NCBI RefSeq assembly: GCF_901538355.1
Contig: NZ_LR593887.1
Coordinates: 248,001 to 312,000, forward strand
DNA: 64,000 bases
Direction of reading: 5' to 3'
Source of the DNA: Tuwongella immobilis
GTDB lineage: Bacteria; Planctomycetota; Planctomycetia; Gemmatales; Gemmataceae
The notes under the pieces are model-generated. The model worked only from the letters and a program-made list of their open reading frames with translations. It searched no databases and was not told where the DNA came from. How positions within the stretch are numbered: position 1 is the stretch's first letter; each line of letters opens with the position of its first letter. The translations under genes and the position numbers were made by a program. Of this stretch, positions 52,637 to 61,171 are shown one piece after another.

Positions 52637-54178
52637 ATGGGCGCGGCGGGATGGAACGATGTCGAAAGCTCCGGTAGTGTGTCCGGCAGCGCATCGGGAT
52701 ACCCCGCCAGCGGCCCCAGCGGCAGCGGCTCCATGTCCGGCACGACAAGCGGCTCCGGGGCATCGACTCAAAATATCGGCTACGGAGGCAGCGGCTCGAC
52801 ATCGGGATCTTCCAGCGGTCAATCGGGATATCAAACTCAGAGTGTTGGATATTCCAGTGAATCGGGCAGTGCGAGCGGAAGTAGTTCAAACGGCGAATCG
52901 AACGATGCACCGAATTCGACCGATGCCACTGAGATGAACGACTACAAAACTGTTCCGTATGATCCTCTTCGAGAAAGCCGGGATCGATTCCTCGAGATCG
53001 AAGCATATCGGAAAAGACATCCAGAATTCAAAGATGCGCCAGATTTTTTACTTGAGAAGCTGAATGAGCAAGAGAAGGCGGAGTTTGCTGCCCAACTTCG
53101 CCGAGGCACGAAATGGATGAACCCATATTCATCTGGAAGTGGTTCATTCCCACAACTGATGAGTGATTTGGGTGAAGCGAAAGACTCGATTGTCAAGTGG
53201 TCCTTTCAAGTCGGCGACGATACACTTCTGATTATTCGAGGATTTTTGCAGGACCCACTTACGATTCTCACTCAAGGAGCATTTGGGCTTAGAGTCGGTT
53301 TTAAGAATGTATTCATTGATCCGTATATCCATAGTTATCAGCTTGGTCGGGATGTCATCGGCATGCTACGCGATCCAAGCTATGAGCCGATCAACCCACA
53401 TATTATTCGTTATCGAAATGATGAAATTGGGATCTTTTGGGTGACGGCGTATCTCTCACTTGATATAATTACGGTCTTATCGCTCAGAAATCCGTTTCGG
53501 AAAAGTGCGTCCGCCCAGGCACCAACGCCAACATTGCCTGGTGGCAACTTGGGACGTTACGGGAATTCGGGACGTCTCGGGAAAACCGGGATGATCGACG
53601 ATGTTCCCACTCCTGGAAAACCGCCCGCCGCTGCCCCAGCCAGTCGAGCGACACCTGGGATGATCGACGATGTTCCCACTCCTGGAAAACCGCCCACTGT
53701 TGCCCCAGCAGCACCAGCGGTGCGACGGCTTCAACTGAAGACGGTTGATGAGCAGGCCAAGTTCTTGGCTGAGAACGTACCCGGCTTGACTCAAGAGCAG
53801 GCAAAGTTGTTGCTCACCGAAGCACAGAGCCGGAACTCGTCGGTAGTCATCGGTGGGAGTCGCGTTCGGGGCAACCACGGCCCCACCAGCGATTTGGACG
53901 TGGGCTACGGCAGCCTGTCCAGTCAGCAAGCCAAGAAGGTGAACGAGAAGGTCAGCAAGCTCGGCCCCCTCAAGCTCGAAGAAACGCGGATCGTTCCTGG
54001 GTACGAATCGGAAGCCATCCCCAAGATCACGACCCCCGAGGAGTTTTTCCAACGAAGCGGCGTTCGTTCCATGCAAGATATTAACAAGCCAGGGCAGCCG
54101 TATGGTCCGTCCGGCTCCATCACGGTCACGCCACAGGGCGAGGTCATCATCATTCCACCGGGAGCCACCCCACCATGA
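52637..54178 (+). CDS. Polymorphic toxin carrier (GMIDDVPTPGKPP type) with nucleotidyltransferase-fold tip
   Basis: 513 aa from ATG 52637; the carrier frame upstream is closed by the TAA above. Ser/Gly-rich start, charged middle (LEKLNEQEKAEFAAQLRRGT), a hydrophobic stretch IGIFWVTAYLSLDIITVLSL, then two linkers GMIDDVPTPGKPP. The tip has VVIGGSRVRGNHGPTSDLDV (Gly406-Gly407-Ser408, Asp419, Asp421), the pol-beta-type nucleotidyltransferase signature. Effectors of this fold can transfer a nucleotide to RNA or protein; target unknown. Stop overlaps the immunity ATG. Confidence 0.75.
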   Translation: MGAAGWNDVESSGSVSGSASGYPASGPSGSGSMSGTTSGSGASTQNIGYGGSGSTSGSSSGQSGYQTQSVGYSSESGSASGSSSNGESNDAPNSTDATEMNDYKTVPYDPLRESRDRFLEIEAYRKRHPEFKDAPDFLLEKLNEQEKAEFAAQLRRGTKWMNPYSSGSGSFPQLMSDLGEAKDSIVKWSFQVGDDTLLIIRGFLQDPLTILTQGAFGLRVGFKNVFIDPYIHSYQLGRDVIGMLRDPSYEPINPHIIRYRNDEIGIFWVTAYLSLDIITVLSLRNPFRKSASAQAPTPTLPGGNLGRYGNSGRLGKTGMIDDVPTPGKPPAAAPASRATPGMIDDVPTPGKPPTVAPAAPAVRRLQLKTVDEQAKFLAENVPGLTQEQAKLLLTEAQSRNSSVVIGGSRVRGNHGPTSDLDVGYGSLSSQQAKKVNEKVSKLGPLKLEETRIVPGYESEAIPKITTPEEFFQRSGVRSMQDINKPGQPYGPSGSITVTPQGEVIIIPPGATPP

Positions 54179-54624
54179 TCTGTGAAGTCAATAACGAACC
54201 TACCCCGGCCCACTGGATCAGTTACGCGGAACTTGGTTTCAATGGGCCGGTAGAGCTGCCCGTTTATCCGTACACGCTAAGATACGATTTCAACGAGCTT
54301 CGCGACTTAATCGCCTTGGACGCTGACGACTTTGTGTTAGCAATGAAACAAGACTACGAACAGACAGGTGATACATACCCGCAGTATCTACATGACCTTG
54401 GGTATCCCCTGATTGACGTCTTGGCTCAGCACGAAGATGCATTCTGCGAAACTATCAAAACCTGGCTTCACAGTGAGTTACTTGGTCACTGTTTTCCATG
54501 GAAACATCCCTACGAGGAAGTACGTTGGGTCATCTGCAGTGTCGATACGGTTCGTTGTCGCGGTGGGAGCGTAGAGGTGCTCGGGCAGGCATTCCGAAAG
54601 GTTGAACAGGGAAGTTCGCGTTAG
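54175..54624 (+). CDS. Predicted immunity protein for the nucleotidyltransferase tip
   Basis: 149 aa; ATG 54175 overlaps the toxin stop (ATGA). Acidic; no family recognised (RDLIALDADDFVLAMKQDYE). Confidence 0.6.
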   Translation: MICEVNNEPTPAHWISYAELGFNGPVELPVYPYTLRYDFNELRDLIALDADDFVLAMKQDYEQTGDTYPQYLHDLGYPLIDVLAQHEDAFCETIKTWLHSELLGHCFPWKHPYEEVRWVICSVDTVRCRGGSVEVLGQAFRKVEQGSSR

Positions 54625-54634
54625 TCTCCAATAT

Positions 54635-55010
54635 CCCTCGCGCCCCTGGCGGCAACTCGTTCCCCATCAACCCCATCGGGTCGGCCAGGGCCACGGAATG
54701 GGAGGGTGGTGGGAGCCTGTCGCCCGCCCTGACCTGCGCGTCCTTGGTAGTCACGCCAGTGGCTTCTGCAACTCGCAGAAGCCGGGCGACAAAGTGCCGT
54801 TCATCGAAATCGGCTTGCGAAAAAGGTCAGGCGGGACTCCTGCCAGGCCTGTCAATCCTCACCCGTACGTTCCCTTCTTTTCTCGGGACTCCAGCGGTGA
54901 GATCAGCGGGGCTCGCAACCCGGCCAAACGAGCAAGATTCGGGCGAGATCCCTTTTTTTACTCGGATTTCCCTGCATTGATGCTGCGACGCGGAGATCCG
55001 TCGGCTAGCG
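54635..55010 (+). repeat. HINT-type leader block
   Basis: GGCGGCAACTCGTTCCCCAT, GTCCTTGGTAGTCACGCCAG, GGTCAGGCGGGACTCCTGCC, GCATTGATGCTGCGACGCGG. The GAACAAACAAACGG stretch is diverged here. Confidence 0.75.
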
Positions 55011-55013
55011 CTG

Positions 55014-55724
55014 GTGGGATCAGGTCAACTGATTGAGACAACCGCCGAGCATCCGTTCTGGGTCGTTGGCCGTGGCTGGACGCCGGTCTGGGAATTGTCG
55101 ATCGGCGATTGTCTGACGACAATCACCGGAGAGACAGTATCCGTCGAGGGCATCCACGAAACCAATCGAAGGGAGACGGTCTATAATCTGCGTGTCAGCG
55201 ACTTCCACACCTACTTCGTCGGCTGCGACGAGTGGGGCTTCTCCGTCTGGGCACACAACAACAACGCCTGCGTCCTGAAGGCAGAGATAGCTGAACTGCA
55301 AGGCCAACGAGCGGGCATGCAAATCGGCTCTCCGCAACATCAAGCTGCAACTCAACGGCTCGCACGACTGGAGGAGCGCCTGCAACTTGAGACGGCAATC
55401 AAAGATCTGCCGCCGTTGCGACAAGACTACATTCGTGAGGTAGATGGCTTGAAGGATACAGCGGCGGCACCGCGTGCTGCTGGCAAATCTCCTGAAGAGA
55501 TAGCTCGGGCGTTGTATCAAGCACGGCGCGATATTGGCATCAAGTTCAAAGACATGACCCCTGCTGATGAACTCGCCAAAATTCACGCTCGTAACTTGGA
55601 GAAATATGGTGACAAGCTTGGCCCAAGCATCGATTATCTGCGTGGGAAGCGCAAGTCCTGGGAAGATATTATCGAAAGTGCAACTCGCTCCGGTGGTGCT
55701 GATCTTGGGCTGGGCAAGAAATAA
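55014..55724 (+). CDS. Silent cassette: truncated HINT + unknown tip
   Basis: 236 aa. Truncated HINT (GSGQLIETTAEHPFWVV ... SVWAHN), a coiled stretch (LARLEERLQLETAIKDLPPL), then the tip KSPEEIARALYQARRDIGIK, KIHARNLEKYGDKLGPSIDY and KSWEDIIESATRSGG. This helical tip recurs at the ends of other polymorphic toxins, but its activity is not known to me. No carrier. Confidence 0.6.
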   Translation: MGSGQLIETTAEHPFWVVGRGWTPVWELSIGDCLTTITGETVSVEGIHETNRRETVYNLRVSDFHTYFVGCDEWGFSVWAHNNNACVLKAEIAELQGQRAGMQIGSPQHQAATQRLARLEERLQLETAIKDLPPLRQDYIREVDGLKDTAAAPRAAGKSPEEIARALYQARRDIGIKFKDMTPADELAKIHARNLEKYGDKLGPSIDYLRGKRKSWEDIIESATRSGGADLGLGKK

Positions 55725-56176
55725 TGAGGTTTTCTATGATCCTGCAATCCCATGCTGCATTCGACACGTTGGCCGAGTATTCCCCAGAGACTGGCGATTT
55801 TGCCCTATTCTCTAGAGGCTTTGAACCCGCGCGGGTTGCATCTGCGCAACCCGCCGGAATCTTCGGCCACCTTGCTGGACAACGGGTCATGCTTTACCGG
55901 TGGTGCGGGATGTTGTATTTGCAGATTGCTGACCTCCAGTTGCCGATGGATCGCCATGTCGTCGAACTGCGATCAGACAATATCAATCGCACCCTCCGGG
56001 TGCTTGCGGATGGCGCGGTGGTCTGTGAGTTGCGATACAATGTTCAGCCTCTCGATCCGCCGTTGTTGGACGACCCCACCCCTTTCATCGAAGATGAAGA
56101 TTTCGATTTTGGGCTACTCCTTGCCAACGTCTCTCAGGATAACACCCGACAACAGCGGATGTTCGCGGAGTCGTGA
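55724..56176 (+). CDS. Predicted immunity protein
   Basis: 150 aa; ATG 55724 overlaps the toxin stop (TAATG). Beta-rich (MLYLQIADLQLPMDRHVVEL). No family recognised. Confidence 0.55.
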   Translation: MRFSMILQSHAAFDTLAEYSPETGDFALFSRGFEPARVASAQPAGIFGHLAGQRVMLYRWCGMLYLQIADLQLPMDRHVVELRSDNINRTLRVLADGAVVCELRYNVQPLDPPLLDDPTPFIEDEDFDFGLLLANVSQDNTRQQRMFAES

Positions 56177-56213
56177 AGGTCGGCCCTAGTCCTACAGCCG
56201 TAGTTGTTCAGTC

Positions 56214-56637
56214 GGGTGGTTTGGCTCTCCGTTTCCGGTAGTGGCATTGCCGCGAGCGGTGCTGGTGGCGGCGTCGCCACATCGACCAGGCCACGACTTG
56301 CTCGGATGCTGGTAGGAACGACCACACCACCTTCCGCAGCAACTTTCGCACATCAGGGACGCTCAGACCGATCAGCGAGCAGGTCATCGCCGACCGCATA
56401 GGCATTCCAGTTGGCCCGAGCGAGCAGGTGCTGTACGCCATCGGGAGTCGCCTCTCCGAGGTACTCGGCCAACTGCCAGCCGTTCTTCCGCTCGGTGTCG
56501 CTGAGCAGCGCTTGCAGATAAGCAATGGCCCGTCGCCGAGGCTCACTGCGGGCAAAGTGACGCCCAATGCGTTGGCTGACGGCGTCGACCTCCGCCGCCC
56601 ACCCATTCACCTGTTCCACCGTAGGCCAACCCGACAT
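56214..56637 (-). mobile_element. IS701-family transposase remnant with internal deletion
   Basis: The frame from 56637 gives the N-terminus [20 protein letters not shown] and [20 protein letters not shown] of IS701-type transposases. After about 90 codons it jumps frame into the C-terminal end VAWSMWRRRHQHRSRQCHYR. The central catalytic region is missing. Dead remnant at the point where cassette orientation changes. Confidence 0.75.
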
Positions 56638-56694
56638 GACTCACCCTCGCCACAAGTCTTGATCCAGACGATTGTAGCATATACGGCTGTAGGA

Positions 56695-57090
56695 TTAGTA
56701 CATTTCGGACAAACACACCTTGTTCCCGAATGGATCGATGAGAGTCACTTGACAGCCGTAGGGAAGCTGGATCGGCTCTCCAGTGAACGTGACACCCGAA
56801 TGTTGAAGCCGATGATAACTATCCAGACAGTTGTCAACGGGCAACACGAATATGGCACGATCTCCCCCCTGTCGGCCTACTAAAGACGACAATTCGGCAT
56901 TTGTGGCCAGATGCACCACAAGCTCAAACGGTGCAGATGGCCTGTTGTACTCTAACACCACATTTCGCAGTCCTGGACCTGAAGTGTTTGCAACAAGGGT
57001 GAACAACTGCGTCTTTTCGCAGTAGAAGTTGATGGCCTTGTCATAGTCATCAACCCAAAAGGTCATTGCCACTCCGACTGGATTGTCCAT
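56695..57090 (-). CDS. VOC-fold (glyoxalase-like) predicted immunity protein
   Basis: 131 aa from ATG 57090, with GAGGAGG upstream. VAMTFWVDDYDKAINFYCEK, RDLNVVLEY-like middle and GCQVTLIDPFGNKVCLSEMY are typical of vicinal-oxygen-chelate proteins. It starts 10 bp after the toxin stop on the same strand, so it holds the immunity position. An enzymatic or resistance function is also possible. Confidence 0.7.
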   Translation of the reverse strand: MDNPVGVAMTFWVDDYDKAINFYCEKTQLFTLVANTSGPGLRNVVLEYNRPSAPFELVVHLATNAELSSLVGRQGGDRAIFVLPVDNCLDSYHRLQHSGVTFTGEPIQLPYGCQVTLIDPFGNKVCLSEMY

Positions 57091-57100
57091 TGATGCCTCC

Positions 57101-57655
57101 TCACTCACCTGGGGGTTTGAATTTTGGAATTTCAAACTTGGGCGTGATCTTGATTGGTGTCACCCCCAATTCTTTCAGTACCTCCAGTTCAGCCTGATAC
57201 CAGGGACTACTGCCCGGTACTTTTCGTGCGGTATCCGCTCCCAAATCGTAAAATTTAAAGCCTTTTTCGTGCAGTTTGCGGATCAGGTATTTGTTGAAGT
57301 CGATCGATGCTTGTTGGTGTAACTCGGGATCATATGGCCTGAACTTCATATTCCTGGGCCAGAATTCCACCGCTTCCTTATGTCCAAATTTGGGTGCTGC
57401 AAATTGTAGCCGACCCTGCGTCTCGCCAATCAAGAAGAACCTCGACCCCTCAGGGAGTTGAGCGATCTTAGCGTCAAGGAAGGCGTCAACATCGGCTGGG
57501 TTGAATTTAACAGGCACTTTACCTGGGGCAACAGCGGGCGGTTTTCCAGGAGTGGGAACATCGTCGATGATCCCGGTTTTCCCGAGACGTTCCAAGTTCC
57601 CGTAACGTCCCAAATTGCCGCCAGGCAACTTTCGCGTTGCAAGGTTCGTCACCAA
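57101..57655 (-). CDS. Linker-type cassette with tip related to the 34.7-kb carrier
   Basis: 184 aa. Linker NLATRKLPGGNLGRYGNLER and GIIDDVPTPGKPPAVAP, then a tip with EGSRFFLIGETQGRLQFAAP, YLIRKLHEKGFKFYDLGAD and PWYQAELEVLKELGV, homologous to the tip of 34681-36342. The same effector family is thus held on two linker types with unrelated immunity genes. Activity unknown. Confidence 0.6.
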   Translation of the reverse strand: MVTNLATRKLPGGNLGRYGNLERLGKTGIIDDVPTPGKPPAVAPGKVPVKFNPADVDAFLDAKIAQLPEGSRFFLIGETQGRLQFAAPKFGHKEAVEFWPRNMKFRPYDPELHQQASIDFNKYLIRKLHEKGFKFYDLGADTARKVPGSSPWYQAELEVLKELGVTPIKITPKFEIPKFKPPGE

Positions 57656-57820
57656 CAGCGATGTAGCTGGGCCAAAATCATAGAGCAGTTCGGCAAGACG
57701 ACTGGCTTTCGACTCACCTCCGATCTCCCGAATGAGCGTTGCTCAACATCGTGCAAATCAGGCCGGCGGCAGGCTCCCACCACGCTCCCAACACTGTCCC
57801 ACTCGATGGCCCTGGCCGAC
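57656..57820 (-). repeat. Linker-type leader block
   Basis: Complement of the usual block: CACCTCCGATCTCCCGAATG, GGCGGCAGGCTCCCACCACG, ATGGCCCTGGCCGACCCGAT. Confidence 0.65.
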
Positions 57821-57866
57821 CCGATGGGCTGGAATGGGAATGGGTTGCTGCTCAGGCCGCTGGAAA

Positions 57867-58127
57867 TCAGGTTGCCGGAGCGTCAAACCAGAGGCGAATG
57901 CACTTCACTCGTTCGGGGCCGGGATCGGGAACTCCGCCAATCGATATCTTTGGTCCCGGTTCGTAGCAAGTGGCGAAGTCCCGAACGTGCGCGAGAACCT
58001 CCGCTGGCAGGGCCGAGAGGATCGAGTCGGCGTTGGATTCGTCCACCAGATTGATGACGATCGTCATGAGATGGAGCGCCGTCACCTGCCCCTTGTCATA
58101 CCTCTTGAGCAAGTCATGGATGTTCAC
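57867..58127 (-). CDS. Small predicted immunity protein (right copy)
   Basis: 86 aa from GTG 58127, differing from 19490-19750 by R-to-G and S-to-P near the end. Intact. Confidence 0.55.
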   Translation of the reverse strand: MNIHDLLKRYDKGQVTALHLMTIVINLVDESNADSILSALPAEVLAHVRDFATCYEPGPKISIGGVPDPGPERVKCIRLWFDAPAT

Positions 58128-58179
58128 TGTTTGTCCCCTCTCACTTTGAGAATAGCAGCGTCGGTGTTTTGGTGGTGAA

Positions 58180-58415
58180 TCAGCTCTTGGCCTCAAAAAA
58201 CGCGATGTCGTCGGGAATGTAAACTCCGTTCTTGCGAACGATCACTTGTCCGCGAGACACCGGATGTCGGCACCTTCGTCTGTCATGAGCCGTTTCGTCC
58301 CAACAACGTTCACCGTCCGGGCGGCTACAGGCCTCCTCCTTTCAATCCATGGCCTTGGCCAACCCGACGGGCTGGAGTGGGACCGAGTTGCCACAGAGGA
58401 TGCGGGGATCAGAGG
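58180..58415 (-). pseudogene. Vestigial leader and toxin-tip remnant (right copy)
   Basis: Same content as 19200-19437: degenerate leader and the tip end VIVRKNGVYIPDDIAFFEAK. Confidence 0.45.
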
Positions 58416-58453
58416 GAGATCCAATACCAAGACGGCATTGCTCATGTTACCGG

Positions 58454-58699
58454 TCACATCTGCTCATGAATCGTGATCTTGCCCGTTCGCAGATTGAGAG
58501 ACACGCAAATTGTGGACGGAGTATCAAAATACTCAAGATGCTCCTCTCCCGGAAGCGGTGGAGAGTGTTTGGAAAAGTGGACGACGAGGCTCTCATCGTC
58601 GCCGCGACCAACCGTCCCGCTTTCCACACACGCAATCGGAAATAGCCCCTGCTGGAGCAGATGGTTGCGAAGCAATTCGATCTCGGCATTGAAGTCCAT
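58454..58699 (-). CDS. Small predicted immunity protein (right copy)
   Basis: 81 aa, differing from 18918-19163 at two residues (NHLLQQG, EYFDTPS). Intact. Confidence 0.55.
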   Translation of the reverse strand: MDFNAEIELLRNHLLQQGLFPIACVESGTVGRGDDESLVVHFSKHSPPLPGEEHLEYFDTPSTICVSLNLRTGKITIHEQM

Positions 58700-58746
58700 G
58701 TGACGTTCTGCACGAAGTAGCGATCAGCGAGGCCAGCAAGAACACA

Positions 58747-58878
58747 TGCTACTCGAAGGGGGTCGTTGCCGAGGGAGTGTGGCCTCGGAGATTGCTACCG
58801 GGATGATTATCGTAAAGGTAATCGATGGCGTGCTGTCGTTCAGCTGCTGTCAGTTGGTTCTACGTCTTTCTTTACCAG
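58747..58878 (-). pseudogene. Toxin-tip remnant (right copy)
   Basis: Counterpart of 18739-18870, with the same stop after LVKKDVEPTDSS and the same shifted frame. Confidence 0.45.
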
Positions 58879-59080
58879 CAGCGATGCAGCCGGGCCAAAA
58901 TCATCGGACAGACCGACAAGGCGACTGGCGTTCGACTCACCTCCGATCTCCCGAATGAGAGCTATTCAACATTGTGCAAGTCGCGGCGGCGTCAGGTGCC
59001 CACCACGCTCCCAATCCGCGGCCCTGGCCGCACCGATGGGCTTGATGGGGAACGAGTTGATGCCGGGGAATGAGGGATAC
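58879..59080 (-). repeat. Linker-type leader block
   Basis: CACCTCCGATCTCCCGAATG, AGTCGCGGCGGCGTCAGGTG and CGCGGCCCTGGCCGCACCGA. Adjacent to the inverted repeat as on the left. Confidence 0.65.
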
Positions 59081-59131
59081 AAGAATCCTCGCCGGTGCGT
59101 GATCTTCGGAAACGAGCATTCAAAGCCTGAG

Positions 59132-59374
59132 TTACATTACGGGGACTGCCGCAACCGATTTAGTCTGGCAATTCACATGTAAGACAAAGAAATCTGGATC
59201 AAGATCCGGTATCCCCATCTCGAAGAAAACTGCCCAGATGTCGTTTGGATAGCAACCGTCCATTGGGTCCGAACTGTTCGCAACAATTAGCTTGGCGAAC
59301 TTCACCTTGCCTCGACTTTGACCGAGTAATTCGAGATGATTCTGAGCTAATTCTATCGCTTCCTGTCCCTGCAC
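59132..59374 (-). CDS. Small predicted immunity protein
   Basis: 80 aa (MQGQEAIELAQNHLELLGQS), ending VNCQTKSVAAVPVM. The EAIE-x-A start and size resemble 59949-60164. Just upstream, a short tip end SGLPTEVAKALLGT stops at about 59397, so the toxin is nearly gone. Confidence 0.5.
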   Translation of the reverse strand: MQGQEAIELAQNHLELLGQSRGKVKFAKLIVANSSDPMDGCYPNDIWAVFFEMGIPDLDPDFFVLHVNCQTKSVAAVPVM

Positions 59375-59484
59375 GCCAGCTCCTCCAAGCCGAGTTAGGT
59401 TCCAAGGAGTGCTTTAGCTACTTCGGTAGGCAATCCACTAACATTAAGACCGCATGGTATCCAATAACAATCCCCGAAGTGTAA

Positions 59485-59640
59485 TTACCACTGGAAGCTC
59501 GGATCATCAAGCCTGCTCTCGACTTCACGAATAAGTGTATCCAGCCGAGGCCGAATCGCTCCAGTAGGTTGTTGGTTAATCATGTGCTGTCGAAGGGATT
59601 CAATCTGTGGCAGCACCTCCGATCTCCCCAATGAGCGTTG
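59485..59640 (-). pseudogene. Fragment of a toxin or immunity gene after a linker
   Basis: Frame reads VLPQIESLRQHMINQQPTGA to RLDDPSFQW, in frame with a leader sequence upstream. Too short to identify. Confidence 0.4.
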
Positions 59641-59760
59641 CTCAACGACGTGCAAGTCGCGGCGGCGGCAGGCTCCCACCAGCTTCCCACTCCGTGGCCC
59701 TGGCCGAGTGGATGGGCTTGGGCGGGAACAAGTTGCCGCACGGAACGCGGAGGTACATTG
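59620..59760 (-). repeat. Linker-type leader block
   Basis: GATCTCCCCAATGAGCGTTG, GCGGCGGCGGCAGGCTCCCA and GTGGCCCTGGCCGAGTGGAT. Confidence 0.6.
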
Positions 59761-59948
59761 ACGAGCGGAAGTATTTGAGCCACATCATATCTGAAATCAG
59801 ATCCGCCGGGAATTGACTCCAATCCGGTTGTTCATGACTCCCTTCGAGAAGACCCAATTCGCCAATAGCTGTTCTCTGGACGGCTCCACAACTAGCCGCC
59901 CACGGTCGAGGAACGAGCCAAGTCACCGATAAAAATCACGAGATCAAT
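59761..59948 (-). pseudogene. Remnant of an unknown gene
   Basis: A frame with TAIGELGLLEGSHEQPDWSQ and ADLISDMMWLKYFRSSMYLR runs straight into the leader block. Probably the tail of a lost immunity gene. Confidence 0.35.
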
Positions 59949-60164
59949 CTAAAACATTGTCCGAAATACAATTGTGCCATCCGGCTCGTGAATCTCAATC
60001 TGTTGTACATTCGGCTCAACACCATCGAGGTCTAGAGGAACTGTCACAAGCCATCCCTCTCGATCTTCCAGCCGTTTCACCCACGGCTTGCTCGTTGGCG
60101 AAACCCGGAGCTTGTCTTGCGTTGCAGCTTTCAGTGCAATTTCAATTGCTTCTTCGCGAGTCAT
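59949..60164 (-). CDS. Small predicted immunity protein for the zincin-like tip
   Basis: 71 aa (MTREEAIEIALKAATQDKLR; VQQIEIHEPDGTIVFRTMF), PepSY/YpeB-like in pattern, as in small inhibitors of metallopeptidases. It lies 28 bp after the second stop of the zincin tip (60193), which supports that tip's longer form. Confidence 0.55.
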   Translation of the reverse strand: MTREEAIEIALKAATQDKLRVSPTSKPWVKRLEDREGWLVTVPLDLDGVEPNVQQIEIHEPDGTIVFRTMF

Positions 60165-60192
60165 GTCTAAGTCCCCTGTATTACGTGTCCTA

Positions 60193-60894
60193 TCACAGAC
60201 CGAGTGCCTGAAACGCCTTCAATGCCGCTTCTCTTGCGTCATTAGAAATTAAACGATCGATTTCTCCTGCATCAAAGTTACTTGTTATATCTCGCAGATA
60301 TCATTTCGCATCCGCGATCTCGCGTTCGCTGAGCAAGTGCTTTCGTTGCATTAAATACTTGTGCACATGAGTTTCCCTTGCCAATTGGCCTTGCGAGCGA
60401 TAGGCATCCAGTCCAAGTTCAGCCATTTGGCGATAATGTGCAGCCTCGTGCAGAACGACGTACCGCGTAGCATCACTCCTGAACAACACTGTTCCGGGCT
60501 TAAGTGTTGTAGGAGTCAGCTTGCCCTCAATCTTGATGAGAACTTCCACATCTTTAGATATTGTCAATGTGGCAGCATTATAGTTTAATTGTGCAATTAT
60601 ATAATCGGCGTTGGCAAGGAATTTTAGCTCTACGCTGCCTTCCTTAACCGGCAACGATTTCAGTTCGTCGCGAAGGTTAAAGAATGCCTCTCTTTTCATT
60701 TTTTCGCCATCAAGATACCATTGTTTTGCGTTGATCGCATCAAAAGCGTCAGCCCTTTTAGATTTTGGGGCAACCGCGGGCGGTTTTCCAGGAGTGAGAA
60801 CATCGTCGATCATCCCGGTTTTCCCGAGACGTTCCAAGTTCCCATTACGTTCCAAGTTGCCACCAGGCAACGTTCGCGTTGCAAGGTTCGTCAC
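60193..60894 (-). pseudogene. Linker-type cassette: HExxH zincin tip with in-frame TGA
   Basis: Linker NLATRTLPGGNLERNGNLER and GMIDDVLTPGKPPAVAP, then a tip of about 150 aa with RYVVLHEAAHYRQMAELG (His149, Glu150, His153) and RETHVHKYLM. The frame meets TGA at 60301-60303 but continues without shift as YLRDITSNFDAGEIDRLISN to a stop at 60193, close to the immunity gene. The TGA is most simply a nonsense mutation. Confidence 0.65.
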
Positions 60895-61090
60895 CAGCAG
60901 CGATGCAGCTGGGCCAACATCATCGGACAGACCGACAATACGACTGGCGTTCGACTCACCTCCGATCTCCCGAATGAGCGTTGCTCAACGACGTGCAAGT
61001 CGCGGCGGCGGCAGGTGCCCACCACGCTCCCAATCCGTGGCCCCGGTCGCACCGATGGGCTTTGGTAGGAAGAAGATGCCGCGTCTGAAA
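60895..61090 (-). repeat. Linker-type leader block
   Basis: CACCTCCGATCTCCCGAATG, GCGGCGGCGGCAGGTGCCCA, GTGGCCCCGGTCGCACCGAT. Confidence 0.65.
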
Positions 61091-61171
61091 GAGGTATGTC
61101 GAAGTCCGTTGTGAGCAAGTCAAGGAACTCCACGATCCTGACTCCTGGGCTGCTCAGCACCATAGCTGCAC

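Larger units (their letters stand above)
57821..58878. repeat. Right copy of the 1.06-kb inverted repeat
   Basis: Reverse complement of 18739-19796, same length, about 1% substitutions (for example codons giving Q for H and T for N in the 81-aa protein). Confidence 0.85.
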
